Source: an uncultured Acetobacteroides sp. (lineage in GTDB: Bacteria > Bacteroidota > Bacteroidia > Bacteroidales > ZOR0009). Taken from it: a stretch of 64,000 nt of DNA. A program made the translations under genes and the position numbers. Where the stretch lies: positions 3,162,001-3,226,000 of the forward strand of contig NZ_OY782755.1 of assembly GCF_963678165.1 (NCBI RefSeq), read 5' to 3'. Positions 1-9,102 of this stretch are shown here, piece after piece; position 1 is the stretch's first letter; every line of letters starts with the position of its first letter. The notes beneath the pieces are model-generated. The model ran no database searches and was not told where the DNA came from. It saw nothing but the letters and a program-made list of their open reading frames with translations.

Positions 1-2019
1 GATATCTCCATCCCAAAAGAAAAAATACGCAGCTGGCAACGAGCAATGGCTGCAGGAGAACTTTGGAATGACAATTTGGAGATTAACCTCGGAGCTAAAA
101 AGACAGTTGTAGAGGTTAAAGCAAAATCTACCGATGGAAAATATGGGAAGCATGGCTCTTACATATTTACCCTACAAGATATCACAGAAAAAGAATCGTC
201 CTCTTCAAACTTCCTTTCGCATATCATGGATAATGCCCCATTTATGCTTGTAGAGTGGGATGAGGATGGAAGAATCTGCTACGTCAACAAGTCGCTGAAA
301 CGGTTTATTGGCCTAGAGTCAGAAGAGTTGGTTGGCCGATCGTTTCATGAATTCATGCCCGATCATGTAACCAAACGGATAAATAGGCATTTCAAAAAAC
401 TGAAGAAAGAGGGTGGATACACCATTTCCGAAAGCCGGCTTCTAACTGAGGAGAAAGACCGGTTGGCCTTTTGGATGAATGCGCAAACAACGGCCAAAAG
501 AGGCAAGGATCATTTCTTTACCGTTGGTATTGATATCACGGATCGGAATATTGAAGATAACGAGCACGTCATCCTGCGAAAGCAGTGCAACGTGTTGGCC
601 GAAAACCTAAGACATCCGCTTTTTATCCTCAACAGAAACCTTGAGGTTACCTTTGCCAACGACTTCGCCGTTCAATGGTTCGAATCAAAAGGCTATAAAA
701 AAGAAAAGCCTAACAGCGGTATTCTGTTTGACCTATCCGCACATCCCAAAGCCCCCGAGTACAGGGATGCCTTCAAGCAGAACCTCCAAGATTTAAGATC
801 TAAAATATTCTTCGAGAACAACGAGATATTCGAACGCTCATTCCTTCCGCTTATAATCGATAACGAAATCACCAGCGTTATCATTGAACATCGGAGGGTA
901 AACGGATTTAGGCGGGAGCTTATGCTGCTAGACATCGAAGGAGAGATGCCGCAATCCATTATCGAAATGGCAAAGGTTTGCATAGTTCGGCTAAACGAAG
1001 AGATGAAGATCACCTATGCCAATTCGGAGTTCGCCTCGCTCCTACAATACCAGCCCTTGGAGTTAATTGGAACCTACATTCCCGATATTATTGTTTCCGA
1101 GCACAGAGAGGCCTCAATTGCCCGATTCGCCGAATTTAAATCAGGAACAGCATCTTACTACCACGAGGACGCCGAGATATACCGGAAAGATGGGAATACC
1201 ATTTGGGTAGAGGTACTAATTTCGGGGGTTAGAAGTGCTGATGGCTCCTTCGCCTCCTTAACCGCAACGCTAAACGATATTACTAAAAGAAAGAAAAGGG
1301 AAGCCGAGCTGAAAAGCCAGCTCATTCAGAGTAAAAAGGTGAAGAATAATATGGATAAGTTCTATTCCATTATTGGACACGACCTGAAAAACCCTTTTAT
1401 AACCACCAAGCTAATATCCGAAAACCTGCTGCTGCATGTCGAAAAGCAGAACGATACAAAATCAGCCAAATACCTAAAAGACATTACCTACCTGGCAGAA
1501 GAAGGCCTAAACCTGCTGGACAACCTAGTGTCGTGGACCAAAAGCGTAATAGAGGGCTTCGACTACCAACCCTCCTACTTCAGCTTACGACGCCTTTGCT
1601 CCGATGTCGAAAAGCAGCTCATCATAACATCTCAAATCAAGGGAATAACCCTTGCCAATGAGGTAAGCGAGGACATTCGGATATTTGCCGATCGTAATAT
1701 GCTAAAAACGGTAATCAGAAATCTGGTATCCAACTCCATAAAGTACAGCCATAACGGCGGGGTTGTTACCATAAGCGCCGAAACAAAAGCCGATACGACT
1801 GTAATTGCCGTTTCCGATAATGGAACTGGCATAGACGCAAGCATCATTCCTCATCTCCTAGAAATTAATCCTAAGAAGCCCCGAAACCCCGAGAGTAAAA
1901 CAAGTACTGGAATTGGGCTACTAATCTGCAACCATTTTGTTGAAAGGCATGGTGGACATATCTCTGTAGAAAGCGCGTTAGGCCGTGGCACTACAGTTAG
2001 CGTCGAACTAAAGAATTAG
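1..2019 (+). CDS. PAS-domain sensor histidine kinase (5' end outside window)
   Basis: The frame is open from the first base, so the true start lies upstream of the window. Counting from the first codon shown, there is the tail of a PAS domain (about 1-65), a full PAS domain (about 75-185), a more divergent PAS-like segment (about 195-310) and another PAS domain (about 325-440, ending 'ATLNDITKRKK'). HisKA follows with H-box 'FYSIIGHDLKNPF', where His460 is the predicted phosphoacceptor. The C-terminal HATPase has N-box 'VIRNLVSNSIKY', G1 'DNGTGI' and G2 'GIGLLICNHF'. No transmembrane segment or receiver domain is present in the visible part. The stimulus and partner regulator are unknown. A hairpin terminator follows directly, so no co-transcribed regulator lies downstream. 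Confidence 0.93.
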   Translation, partial: DISIPKEKIRSWQRAMAAGELWNDNLEINLGAKKTVVEVKAKSTDGKYGKHGSYIFTLQDITEKESSSSNFLSHIMDNAPFMLVEWDEDGRICYVNKSLKRFIGLESEELVGRSFHEFMPDHVTKRINRHFKKLKKEGGYTISESRLLTEEKDRLAFWMNAQTTAKRGKDHFFTVGIDITDRNIEDNEHVILRKQCNVLAENLRHPLFILNRNLEVTFANDFAVQWFESKGYKKEKPNSGILFDLSAHPKAPEYRDAFKQNLQDLRSKIFFENNEIFERSFLPLIIDNEITSVIIEHRRVNGFRRELMLLDIEGEMPQSIIEMAKVCIVRLNEEMKITYANSEFASLLQYQPLELIGTYIPDIIVSEHREASIARFAEFKSGTASYYHEDAEIYRKDGNTIWVEVLISGVRSADGSFASLTATLNDITKRKKREAELKSQLIQSKKVKNNMDKFYSIIGHDLKNPFITTKLISENLLLHVEKQNDTKSAKYLKDITYLAEEGLNLLDNLVSWTKSVIEGFDYQPSYFSLRRLCSDVEKQLIITSQIKGITLANEVSEDIRIFADRNMLKTVIRNLVSNSIKYSHNGGVVTISAETKADTTVIAVSDNGTGIDASIIPHLLEINPKKPRNPESKTSTGIGLLICNHFVERHGGHISVESALGRGTTVSVELKN

Positions 2020-2026
2020 AAAAAAG

Positions 2027-2057
2027 AAAAGCATCTCTCACGAGGTGCTTTTCTTAT
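2027..2057 (+). terminator. Rho-independent terminator of the histidine kinase
   Basis: An 11-bp stem (2027-2037 with 2042-2052, one G-T wobble) with loop TCAC lies just after the stop codon and is followed by a T-rich run. Confidence 0.8.
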
Positions 2058-2286
2058 TTGACTGTTGGTTATAAAAGGGAATTATTAAAAAAAGGGAATT
2101 ATTAAAAACCTTGATTGCTTTATTAGGGCTACAAAAGTAGCAGCAGCACCTGCAACAGGTTAAGTAATTTTCGGTACGTAACATTACGTTGCTTTTTTAC
2201 CATATCAATTAACATCCCATAAATACCTTATAGATTGCAATCTACCCTAGGCTTAACCTATCATTCTCGTTCCTTTACAAGTCCTT

Positions 2287-2595
2287 TTACCTGTACACTT
2301 TAACAGAATTAACGTCCAAAAACTCAGATACATCCTCTATTGGGTAATTTTTAACTAACACTCCTGTTACCTCAACTTTTGTATTGTTGTAGTCCTTCAG
2401 ATCAACCGTGCTACTCGTTAGCGCATACAAGGTTTTTCCATCGTCAGTAGCTAGAATGTGCGTACCATACATGTAGTAGGTACTCCCGGCATCCTTTATG
2501 GTACCTACAGCAGTCTTCCTATCAAGATTATCGTCCTCCTTCTTGCAGGCAATACAGCAAACAAGCATGATAAAAACAAAAAGTAAGCGTTTCAT
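2287..2595 (-). CDS. small lipoprotein, possibly OB-fold
   Basis: A 102-residue protein with a lipoprotein signal: basic start 'MKRLLFVF', hydrophobic stretch, and lipobox ending at the Cys of 'CIACKKEDD'. The acidic residues after that Cys do not settle the final membrane. The mature part (about 25-102) alternates beta-like stretches such as 'AVGTIKDAGSTYYMYGTHIL' and 'TKVEVTGVLV', as in OB-fold modules of small Bacteroidota lipoproteins; this is a pattern impression only. It stands alone between the kinase terminator and a dispersed repeat. Function unknown. Confidence 0.7.
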   Translation of the reverse strand: MKRLLFVFIMLVCCIACKKEDDNLDRKTAVGTIKDAGSTYYMYGTHILATDDGKTLYALTSSTVDLKDYNNTKVEVTGVLVKNYPIEDVSEFLDVNSVKVYR

Positions 2596-2805
2596 ATTTT
2601 ACAGATTCTTAATTAAACATTTCGTAAGTTACTAACATGGTCAACAATTTTGTCACACCCAACTCACTTAATATAAAAGAGTAAGCACATACAAACAGAA
2701 CCCATTTCAACAAATCTAGCGATTGTACCAATAAAAAAAGGTTACATATAAATAAACGACGTTTCACTAAAGAAAAACCCTATAGGAATTTCCCATAAAA
2801 GAAGG

Positions 2806-3149
2806 TTCTATAACGAATAGAGTGGGTAGTATCGATGATTTTACCTCCTTCCCAGTGAAGCCATTCAACCCTTTCGGGGTTATTTCCATCTTCCAACCTA
2901 ATTCCCCGAGTTTCACTCGGGGCTATTAAAGTTAAAGCCCTTACGGGCTTCAAGTCGTAGTGATGATAGATAGATTATATGCTAATACGGAGCGTTATCG
3001 CACAATGGAGGGTAAGCTACAATCCGAAAGGATTGAATGCTAATAGCCCCGCATGCAATGCGGGGAAACAGCATCCAGCATAATCACAACTGCGGCGCGG
3101 TTGAATAGCGAGCAAAAAAGAGAACATCACCCACATAAAACGTTATAGA
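2806..3149. repeat. dispersed intergenic repeat with TATAACG-type terminal inverted repeats, copy 1
   Basis: About 344 bp beginning TTCTATAACG and ending CGTTATAGA. A second, shorter copy lies in opposite orientation at 50529-50811. Shared internal blocks include CATTCAACCC, a GAGTTTCACTCG block, GCTATTAAAGTTAAAGCCC, a hairpin around CCGCATGCAATGCGG, and the TIR ends. No open frame of useful size is present. The surrounding 2596-3240 holds no gene that I can support. Confidence 0.8.
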
Positions 3150-3251
3150 GCCTAAAAGAGCAGATTATATAACGAATAAGGCAAATTAGGAGGCTGTGCC
3201 AATTTCTTTATCGTAGCACCACCATACAAGCTGCCGATCTCTTGTGGCAAC

Positions 3252-3295
3252 AGCAAAAAAAAGGTCCGAGCTGCTACGGTAGCGCCCGGACCTTT
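3252..3295 (-). terminator. Rho-independent terminator of the outer-membrane protein gene
   Basis: Stem AAAGGTCCG (3260-3268) pairs with 3287-3295, with further inner pairing. Read on the minus strand the stem is followed by eight T residues, directly downstream of the gene that ends at 3337. Confidence 0.8.
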
Positions 3296-3336
3296 CTTCA
3301 TTTTATTACTGTTGTAACGAGATTTGTGCCGGTACG

Positions 3337-4380
3337 CTAGAATATGAAGTTGAACGAAGCATCGAGGCTTAGACCTCTCAGCTCCTTGTTGTGCGAGAAG
3401 GGGATAAAGTAGCTGGCCTTGGTATCCACCAAGACATACTTGTTCTTGAAGAGCTCCACGCCCACCGATGGCGCCACGTAGCAGAAGTTCGACTTGGAAT
3501 CTTTTCCCGTAGCGTACACGTAGCCCAGGTTGTAGCCCGAATAAAGGTTTAAGAAGCGACGATCGCCACGGCCAAAGTGACGAGTGTAGAAATCCTGCCC
3601 AAATCCGAACAAGAACATCTCCGAATAGGCAGTTAAGTCATCCTGCGATGCACCAACGCTCTTGTAGGCGCCGGTGTACACGAAACTCTTGCCGCGGGTA
3701 AAGAGGTACTTCAGGAAGTAGCCCTGGTAGTGGTCGTACGACACTCCCTGCTTGGGCGACTCAATGAAAAGATACGAGTACTGGAAGCCGGGCATGTTCA
3801 CAAAGGCAATCCGGGTGTTGTCGGGGGTGGTAACCTCGTCGTTAACCGACAGGTTAACTAGGTAGCCGTCGCCTTTCTTGCTCAACCCCAGCTGCGACTT
3901 GCTGTTCTCGTAAATTTGCTCGTCGATGCCCTTCAGCTCCTGCCAAAGCGTAAGGAAGCTCTCGGAGGTGCTATCCACCTTGGCCATCATCTTGGCGCAC
4001 GACTCCCTCTTCTGCTGCAGGTGCTGCCCTTCGAGCTTAAACTCCTGCATACGCTCCTCGCCGTTCGAGGCATTCACCTCCTTGGAGAGCACCTTGCCCA
4101 GGGTGCCGAGCATCAGCTCGAACTGACGGTACTGATCGCTGTTAAAGTTAGCCTCCACCGTTAGGCTTTTCAGCCCCTCGTCCTGACGGAGCACCTTAAT
4201 GTGCTGCTCGCCGATAAGCAGATTAACCTTGGCCTTGGCCCCGGCAAAGTCGATAGCCGACACGCTTACCGTTACGCTGGTGGAGGCGTATGCTGGCACA
4301 TCTTCCGCATCCGTAGCATCAATTTGGCCAACAGCAGCGCCCGACAGTAATAGCAGCGCGCTAAAAAATAGAATTTTCAT
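3337..4380 (-). CDS. exported protein with coiled-coil segment and beta-barrel-like C-terminus
   Basis: The start is set at 'MKILFFSALLLLSGAAVG', a clean signal peptide; an upstream in-frame Met would add an unlikely hydrophilic 19-residue leader. This gives 347 residues. Residues about 30-115 alternate beta strands and resemble DUF4349-like modules. Residues about 115-155 ('MQEFKLEGQHLQQKRES') look coiled-coil. The C-terminal half has aromatic, alternating strands and ends in 'LDASFNFIF', a terminal Phe as in outer-membrane barrels. I infer an outer-membrane location and do not recognise a function. A candidate -7 element (CATCTTTG on the minus strand, 4465-4472) lies upstream. Confidence 0.75.
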   Translation of the reverse strand: MKILFFSALLLLSGAAVGQIDATDAEDVPAYASTSVTVSVSAIDFAGAKAKVNLLIGEQHIKVLRQDEGLKSLTVEANFNSDQYRQFELMLGTLGKVLSKEVNASNGEERMQEFKLEGQHLQQKRESCAKMMAKVDSTSESFLTLWQELKGIDEQIYENSKSQLGLSKKGDGYLVNLSVNDEVTTPDNTRIAFVNMPGFQYSYLFIESPKQGVSYDHYQGYFLKYLFTRGKSFVYTGAYKSVGASQDDLTAYSEMFLFGFGQDFYTRHFGRGDRRFLNLYSGYNLGYVYATGKDSKSNFCYVAPSVGVELFKNKYVLVDTKASYFIPFSHNKELRGLSLDASFNFIF

Positions 4381-4719
4381 ACACTTCGGTTTTTTGGTGA
4401 TAATACTACTACCGATGCGCACCGCACATGCGGGCATCGGGATTCAGCCTTCTATTAAGGTGCGCAAAGATGGCGTTTTTTTCGGGCTTTCGGAAAGTAG
4501 TTCAGTGTTTACGCCATTAATGGGATGCGACACAGGGACGAACGAGATTTGCACTAGCATGATTAATGCGATCTACACAGATTCCATTTATCGAAACCCG
4601 AAACGCCTACAGGACATTTATGGAAACTCCAATCGGTTCCCAAAAGATGAAGTTCTATTGTAGGATTTGTACTTTGAATAGGGCCAACCAACAACGCAGA
4701 CCGGAAACTTTTCAAATAG
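4381..4719. other. intergenic stretch, no gene seen
   Basis: The region between the divergent outer-membrane protein start and the 3' hairpin of the esterase gene. It carries the promoter side of the gene ending at 3337 and short open frames without export or domain signals. Nothing else is recognised. Confidence 0.5.
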
Positions 4720-4749
4720 ATAAGGGTGAGGCAAAAGACTCACCCTTAT
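4720..4749 (-). terminator. hairpin downstream of the esterase gene
   Basis: An 11-bp perfect stem ATAAGGGTGAG (4720-4730) with 4739-4749, loop of 8, lies 30 bp past the stop of the minus-strand esterase gene. The T tract on the minus strand is weak (CTATTTG), so termination is likely but not certain. Confidence 0.6.
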
Positions 4750-4779
4750 GCAGGGGAAACTTTCCCACATCCCTGTTCT

Positions 4780-6018
4780 CTACTTTTTCGTTAGCACATC
4801 AAGCTTTTTTCTTATCGTCGGAAGCTCTTTAATGGATAATGCTTTTGTATAGCAAGCGACTGCCTTTTCGAGTTTGCCGGTTACCGAGTAGTAATCGCCC
4901 ATAGCATCGTGCACGCTGTAGCTGTTGGGGTAGTTTCTAACATTTGCACTAAATACCAGCTCGCTCTCCTTAAGCCTCCGCTGCCCCAAGAGAGCGTATC
5001 CCAAACCACTAGCCATCATCTCGGGGAAGCAGATGGTGTAGCCTAGATTCTTGGAGATAACCTCATAGTGATTCTCAATCCGCTTCAGCGTCTCTTCGCT
5101 AAAGGTCATGAAGTCTTCGGGGGTAAGGTTTAGCGTATAGTAATCGAAGATGGAGTGCAGCGCATCGTACTCCGCTATCAGCGGAACTGTGGTGTGGCTT
5201 TCGTCGCTGTAGTACTTAGAAGCATACTTCAGATGGTTTGCCTGGTTCTGCCTAAGCAGCGTATCCAGCTTCAAAACACACCTAAAATGGCTGGTAAAAA
5301 GGGAGGTGTCCTTCTTTGCCGCTGCAACATCCATTCCCCTAGGCATTGTATTGGCAATTCCCAAGAATAGAGACTTTCCCTCGAACGACTTTTGGGGCAG
5401 CACCTTGGGGGCCTGCTGAAGAACCCACCCACTATCCCACCAGGCACTTGGGTCGATGGCCACGTAGGAGCTAAACAGCTCGGTATGGTTTAAAAGGGCA
5501 TCCATAACCGCTAGGCCTCCCAGCGAATGCCCAATAAGCATCCTGTAGGGCTGCGTTGGGTACTTCGATTCGATATAAGGTATTAGCTCCTTCTCGACAA
5601 AGGAGAAAAACCTACTACCTCCACCCGAAACGCTGGCAAAGCTGCTATCGACCAACGGAAAGAAGGGAGATGCTACGTGCGTTGGCGTAAAATCGCGTCT
5701 CCTATCCGTATTCCGAATTCCTACCACAATCATCTCGGGGAAAACGGTATTCCCATTGGCAGAGCTTAGCTGCTGTATGAGACCTACAACTGAGTAAAAG
5801 TGGGTTTCGCCATCGAGCAGGTAAACCACAGGATACTTCGTAGAGGAAGACACATCACCAGCTAGGCTGCCTGGAAGGTACACCCATACGGTTCGGTCTT
5901 CATTCAAAATCGTTGAGTGAATCTTTTCGGTTGATCCAATGGAAATTTTGCCATCGGTTTGGGCGGCACCATTCAACAAGATGGTGCAAAGAATAAAGCA
6001 TGCAACAAACTTCTTCAT
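4780..6018 (-). CDS. secreted esterase of the esterase D / enterochelin-esterase family with C-terminal TPRs
   Basis: A 412-residue protein with signal peptide 'MKKFVACFILCTILLNGAAQ'. Residues about 25-290 form an alpha/beta-hydrolase of the putative-esterase type: 'TKYPVVYLLDGETHFYSVVG', the loop 'MIVVGIRNTDRRRDFTPT', and nucleophile elbow 'IGHSLGGLAV' with Ser165. Residues about 325-412 contain TPR-like helices ('AMGDYYSVTGKLEKAVACYTKALSI'). The family hydrolyses esters or siderophores; the substrate here is unknown. The location is periplasm or outside. It is monocistronic, with a hairpin after the stop and a -7 element about 67 bp upstream of the start. Confidence 0.88.
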   Translation of the reverse strand: MKKFVACFILCTILLNGAAQTDGKISIGSTEKIHSTILNEDRTVWVYLPGSLAGDVSSSTKYPVVYLLDGETHFYSVVGLIQQLSSANGNTVFPEMIVVGIRNTDRRRDFTPTHVASPFFPLVDSSFASVSGGGSRFFSFVEKELIPYIESKYPTQPYRMLIGHSLGGLAVMDALLNHTELFSSYVAIDPSAWWDSGWVLQQAPKVLPQKSFEGKSLFLGIANTMPRGMDVAAAKKDTSLFTSHFRCVLKLDTLLRQNQANHLKYASKYYSDESHTTVPLIAEYDALHSIFDYYTLNLTPEDFMTFSEETLKRIENHYEVISKNLGYTICFPEMMASGLGYALLGQRRLKESELVFSANVRNYPNSYSVHDAMGDYYSVTGKLEKAVACYTKALSIKELPTIRKKLDVLTKK

Positions 6019-6084
6019 ATTGGTTATGGATTAAGATTAGTCAAGTAAGCTTTTCATTTTACTAGTTTTAGATTTACAGCTACT

Positions 6085-6092
6085 CAAAGGTA
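6085..6092 (-). promoter_or_regulatory. Bacteroidota -7 element (TACCTTTG) for the esterase gene
   Basis: Read on the minus strand this is TACCTTTG, matching TAnnTTTG, 67 bp upstream of the start codon. No convincing TTG is seen at -33. Confidence 0.55.
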
Positions 6093-6118
6093 TAATAAAC
6101 TCACCATGCCTAATTTTT

Positions 6119-6181
6119 AAACTCGACGAATCGGACGTAAACCTCGATGAAACCGAAATGAGACTCGGCAAAACGGATGTA
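6119..6181. repeat. 21-bp-period degenerate array, 3 units
   Basis: Three consecutive 21-bp units share CTCGnnnAAnCGGAnGT-like positions (starts 6119, 6140, 6161). The substitution level is high and there is no indel. It belongs to the window-wide set of 21-bp arrays and lies upstream of the esterase promoter. Confidence 0.55.
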
Positions 6182-6271
6182 GGAAACACCGCCATTGCAT
6201 AAATGAAATGCACAACGAATGGCGGAACTTGAAGAATGCTGTCTTATGCTACCGTTAACAGCAAAAACAGA

Positions 6272-6385
6272 CAACCCCAAGAGGCAAATCGCTTACAATT
6301 TACCTCTTGGGGTTGCGGTTATCAGACTGCTATTAAATCACGACAAAACGAGGAAGGAAGTGATAGACCTATTCAAGCCCAATAT
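6272..6385. repeat. dispersed repeat with CCCCAAGAGGCAAATCG hairpin, copy 1
   Basis: Shares the CCCCAAGAGGCAAATCG stem, a matching CCTCTTGGGG arm, GCGGTTATCAGACTGCTA and GGAAGGAAGTGATAG with 9600-9712. The stem is maintained in both copies. The open frames crossing it look like chance. Confidence 0.7.
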
Positions 6386-6520
6386 ATTCGCCCCCCGTTC
6401 GGAGAAGGCTCTTGTCCATAGCCGTCTCTCAAAACTCAAATGCATATTCATGGCTCGTTATCCTCTCGCTCAGGTGGGAGGGCAGATGGTGAGTTTACTC
6501 GTTTAAATCAACATTTTACT

Positions 6521-6660
6521 TCACTTAGCGTTCTTAACCCACCCCTCCCCCTCCCAAGGAGGGGATAAACAGTTTCAATCATGCGCAGGCTCTTAATTTA
6601 TATCCTTTTCTTTCAAAAAATATAACTCTATCATCCGCTTAGCGTGACAACTATGGGCTC
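6521..6660. repeat. dispersed repeat (CTTAGCG ... ATCCGCTTAGC), copy 1
   Basis: Nearly collinear with 10765-10905: AACCCACCCCT, a small GGAGGGG hairpin that differs between copies, CAGTTTCAATCATGCGC, CCTTTTCTTTCAAAAAATA and CTCTATCATCCGCTTAGC. The last block recurs in part near 20029-20055. Non-coding. Confidence 0.75.
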
Positions 6661-6764
6661 TTGCCTTCATTAACTCTATCATTGTAGGCTATAGCTAGCA
6701 GAATAAATTCAAACGCGGCAACACATCCTCAACACCATAATCCCCAACCACATGCAAACCTGTA

Positions 6765-7199
6765 CTAGCTGCTGCCTTTCCCGGCGTCAAGTTGTTTTTT
6801 TAATTGTTTGGCCATTGATTCTATAAACTCGCTCTTATCTTTTTTGGCTTCTTTCATCATAGCTTTCATATCAGCCGAAATATCAAGATTTTTGTCTGCC
6901 CACAAATGAATTTCTACAATTATCGGAAGTAGGTCTATTGCTTTTTGCGTGAGTTTATATAGAACCTTTGCCTTACTGTCCGGATGTTCTAACTTTTCAA
7001 TGAGCTTATTCTCTTCTAAACTTTGAAGCCGTGATGCTAAAATGTTTGTCGAAATACCTTCTGCCGATTTCAAAAAGTCGCCATAGGTTGATTTCTGGAA
7101 AAACATCATATCTCTAATAATGAGCAAAGACCACTTGTCTCCAAAAATATCAAGTGAGCAACTTATGGGGCACTCCGACCTTTTCTTAACTGTTTTCAT
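6765..7199 (-). CDS. HxlR-family winged-helix transcriptional regulator
   Basis: A 144-residue protein with the family layout: N-terminal Cys-containing 'RSECPISCSLDIFGDKWSLL', recognition region 'KSAEGISTNILASRLQSLEE' and wing 'PDSKAKVLYKLTQKAIDLLP', followed by a helical, Lys-rich tail. HxlR proteins are DNA-binding repressors or activators, often redox- or aldehyde-responsive. It is divergent from an SDR gene 93 bp away and probably controls it and itself. A candidate inverted repeat lies in the shared intergenic region. Confidence 0.93.
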   Translation of the reverse strand: MKTVKKRSECPISCSLDIFGDKWSLLIIRDMMFFQKSTYGDFLKSAEGISTNILASRLQSLEENKLIEKLEHPDSKAKVLYKLTQKAIDLLPIIVEIHLWADKNLDISADMKAMMKEAKKDKSEFIESMAKQLKKQLDAGKGSS

Positions 7200-7221
7200 C
7201 TTTCCAAAACATTACTTGCAT

Positions 7222-7255
7222 TTCAAAAGTGATTACTATATTTACACTTGCAAAA
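7222..7255. promoter_or_regulatory. candidate HxlR operator and divergent promoter region
   Basis: An imperfect inverted repeat (TTTCAAAAGTG facing CACTTGCAAAA) overlaps a near-consensus -7 (TACACTTG, 7243-7250) for the plus-strand oxidoreductase genes. The word ACTTGCA occurs twice. The placement suits autoregulation by the adjacent HxlR protein; this is inference. Confidence 0.45.
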
Positions 7256-7292
7256 CAAGAGCAAATTTACAGGTTAATTTCAAAAGCAGAAA

Positions 7293-8096
7293 ATGAAACA
7301 AACAATATTAGTTACTGGGGCTTCATCAGGATTTGGCTTGATGGTGGCTACTCAGCTTTGTAAACAGGGACATACGGTTATCGGCACAAGCAGAAATCCT
7401 GAAAAACATCAGCTGCCATTTAAAATGCTGGCTTTGGATATTGCCGATGACAATTCCGTTAAAGATTTTGGTAAAGAACTGTTTAAGCACATTAGCCAAA
7501 TTGATTTACTGATAAATAATGCTGGTTACTATTTATCGGGGCTTGCCGAAGAAACAACTATTGAGCAAGGCAGACAACAATTTGAAACTAATTTCTGGGG
7601 AACCATTAAGCTTACAAACGTGTTGTTACCATATTTTAGAAAACAAAGGTTTGGTAAAATTATTACTGTTGGCTCAATAATGGGCTTGCTTAACGTTCCA
7701 GATGCTTCCTACTATGGTGCGTCAAAACACGCTTTGGAAGGATATTTTAAATCCCTCCGATTTGAGCTGAATGAGTTTAATATCAAAGTAGCAATGGTTG
7801 AACCGATGGGCTTTAAAACCAACTTGCTCCACAGTTCGGTAACAGCAGAGACGAAAATAAACGATTACGATAGCTATCGAAATAAAGTCAGCGCCTTTGC
7901 AAATGACTTATTTACGAATGCACCCGAACCAACACCTGTAATAAATACGATCATGAAATTGGTGGAAAATAAAAATCCAAAATTCAGCCACCCTGTCGGT
8001 AAAGGTGCTTCGGTATTTCTTGCAATCCAACTTTTCGCCTACAAAGCATTTGAGAGTTCAGTCATCAAAAAAATCAACAACTATAAAAGCAACTAA
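7293..8096 (+). CDS. SDR-family NAD(P)-dependent oxidoreductase
   Basis: A 267-residue classical short-chain dehydrogenase. It has the cofactor motif 'VTGASSGFG' at the N-terminus, 'NNAGYYLSG' after strand 4, a catalytic Ser in 'ITVGSIMG', and the Tyr141-x3-Lys145 pair in 'YYGASKHALEG'. The Rossmann fold covers about residues 3-195; the C-terminal part shapes the substrate site. Cytosolic; substrate unknown. It starts 93 bp from the divergent HxlR gene and is followed after one base by an alcohol dehydrogenase, so the two are surely co-transcribed as a small detoxification-type operon. Confidence 0.93.
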   Translation: MKQTILVTGASSGFGLMVATQLCKQGHTVIGTSRNPEKHQLPFKMLALDIADDNSVKDFGKELFKHISQIDLLINNAGYYLSGLAEETTIEQGRQQFETNFWGTIKLTNVLLPYFRKQRFGKIITVGSIMGLLNVPDASYYGASKHALEGYFKSLRFELNEFNIKVAMVEPMGFKTNLLHSSVTAETKINDYDSYRNKVSAFANDLFTNAPEPTPVINTIMKLVENKNPKFSHPVGKGASVFLAIQLFAYKAFESSVIKKINNYKSN

Positions 8097-8097
8097 A

Positions 8098-9102
8098 ATG
8101 GAAGCATTCGTTGTAAAGAATTACGGCAAAAAGGAGAAACTTCATCTAACAACTGTTAGCGAGCCAGCATTAAAGCAAGATGAGGTACTAGTTCAAATTC
8201 ATAGTGCTGGTGTAAACCTGTTAGATTCACGAATTAGAAATGGCGACTTCAAATTGTTTTTACCATACAAAACGCCATTCGTAAATGGACACGATATGGC
8301 AGGAACTATTGTCAAGGTTGGTTCGGCCGTCAACAATTTTAAAGTTGGTGATGAAGTTTACGCTCGCCCTGCCGATTATCGTATAGGAACGTTTGCCGAA
8401 TATATTGCAGTCAATGAAATTGATTTGGCATTTAAGCCTAAAAATATTTCAATGGAGGAGGCATCTTCTATTCCACTAGTTGGCTTAACATCTTGGCAGG
8501 CTCTTGTTGAAATTGCGAATTTGCAGAAAGGCCAAAAGGTTTTCATTCAAGCCGGCTCTGGTGGTGTTGGAACTTTTGCTATTCAGCTGGCAAAGCATTT
8601 AGGCGCATACGTGGCTACAACCACAAGTTCGTCCAATATTCAATTGGTAAAAAGTCTTGGCGCTGACCTTGTGATTGATTATAGAACAGAAGATTTTGAA
8701 ACAAAGCTGAAAGATTACGATGTTGTTTTACATAGCAATCATGAGGCAAAAATTCTTGAAAAGTCATTACGAATATTAAAACCAAACGGTCAGCTTATTT
8801 CGCTTACAGGTCCACCAACGCCTGAATTTGCAGAGAAAATTGGTTTACCCTGGCATTTAAAATTGCTTATGAAACTACTGAGCAGGAGTACAACGAAAAA
8901 AGCGAAGAAGCTGAATGTCAATTTTAATTTTCTTTTTATGAGAGCAGACGGGAAACAACTAAGTGAAATCACCAAACTGATAGAAGCAGGAAAAATTCGT
9001 CCCGTGATAGATAAGGTTTTTCCGTTTGAACAAACAAATGATGCTATTGCTTATGTCGAGTCGAGTCGTGCAAAAGGGAAAGTAGTTATTAAGGTCAAGT
9101 AG
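8098..9102 (+). CDS. NADP-dependent alcohol dehydrogenase / quinone oxidoreductase (MDR family)
   Basis: Start chosen at 'MEAFVVKNYGKKEKLHLTTV', one base after the SDR stop, giving 334 residues; an upstream in-frame start would lie inside the SDR gene. GroES-like N-terminal domain (about 1-120, 'PFVNGHDMAGTIVKVGSAV') and Rossmann domain with 'IQAGSGGVGTFAIQLAKHLG'. The zinc-binding Cys cluster of classical ADHs is absent, so it belongs with zinc-independent quinone or enoyl reductases. It is translationally linked to the SDR. Reduced substrate unknown; control by the neighbouring HxlR protein is inferred. Confidence 0.92.
   Translation: MEAFVVKNYGKKEKLHLTTVSEPALKQDEVLVQIHSAGVNLLDSRIRNGDFKLFLPYKTPFVNGHDMAGTIVKVGSAVNNFKVGDEVYARPADYRIGTFAEYIAVNEIDLAFKPKNISMEEASSIPLVGLTSWQALVEIANLQKGQKVFIQAGSGGVGTFAIQLAKHLGAYVATTTSSSNIQLVKSLGADLVIDYRTEDFETKLKDYDVVLHSNHEAKILEKSLRILKPNGQLISLTGPPTPEFAEKIGLPWHLKLLMKLLSRSTTKKAKKLNVNFNFLFMRADGKQLSEITKLIEAGKIRPVIDKVFPFEQTNDAIAYVESSRAKGKVVIKVK

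Noticed and set aside
6219..6506. Small genes at 6219-6506 and 6236-6421
   Set aside because: They cross the dispersed hairpin repeat also found at 9600-9712; the other copy does not keep the frame.
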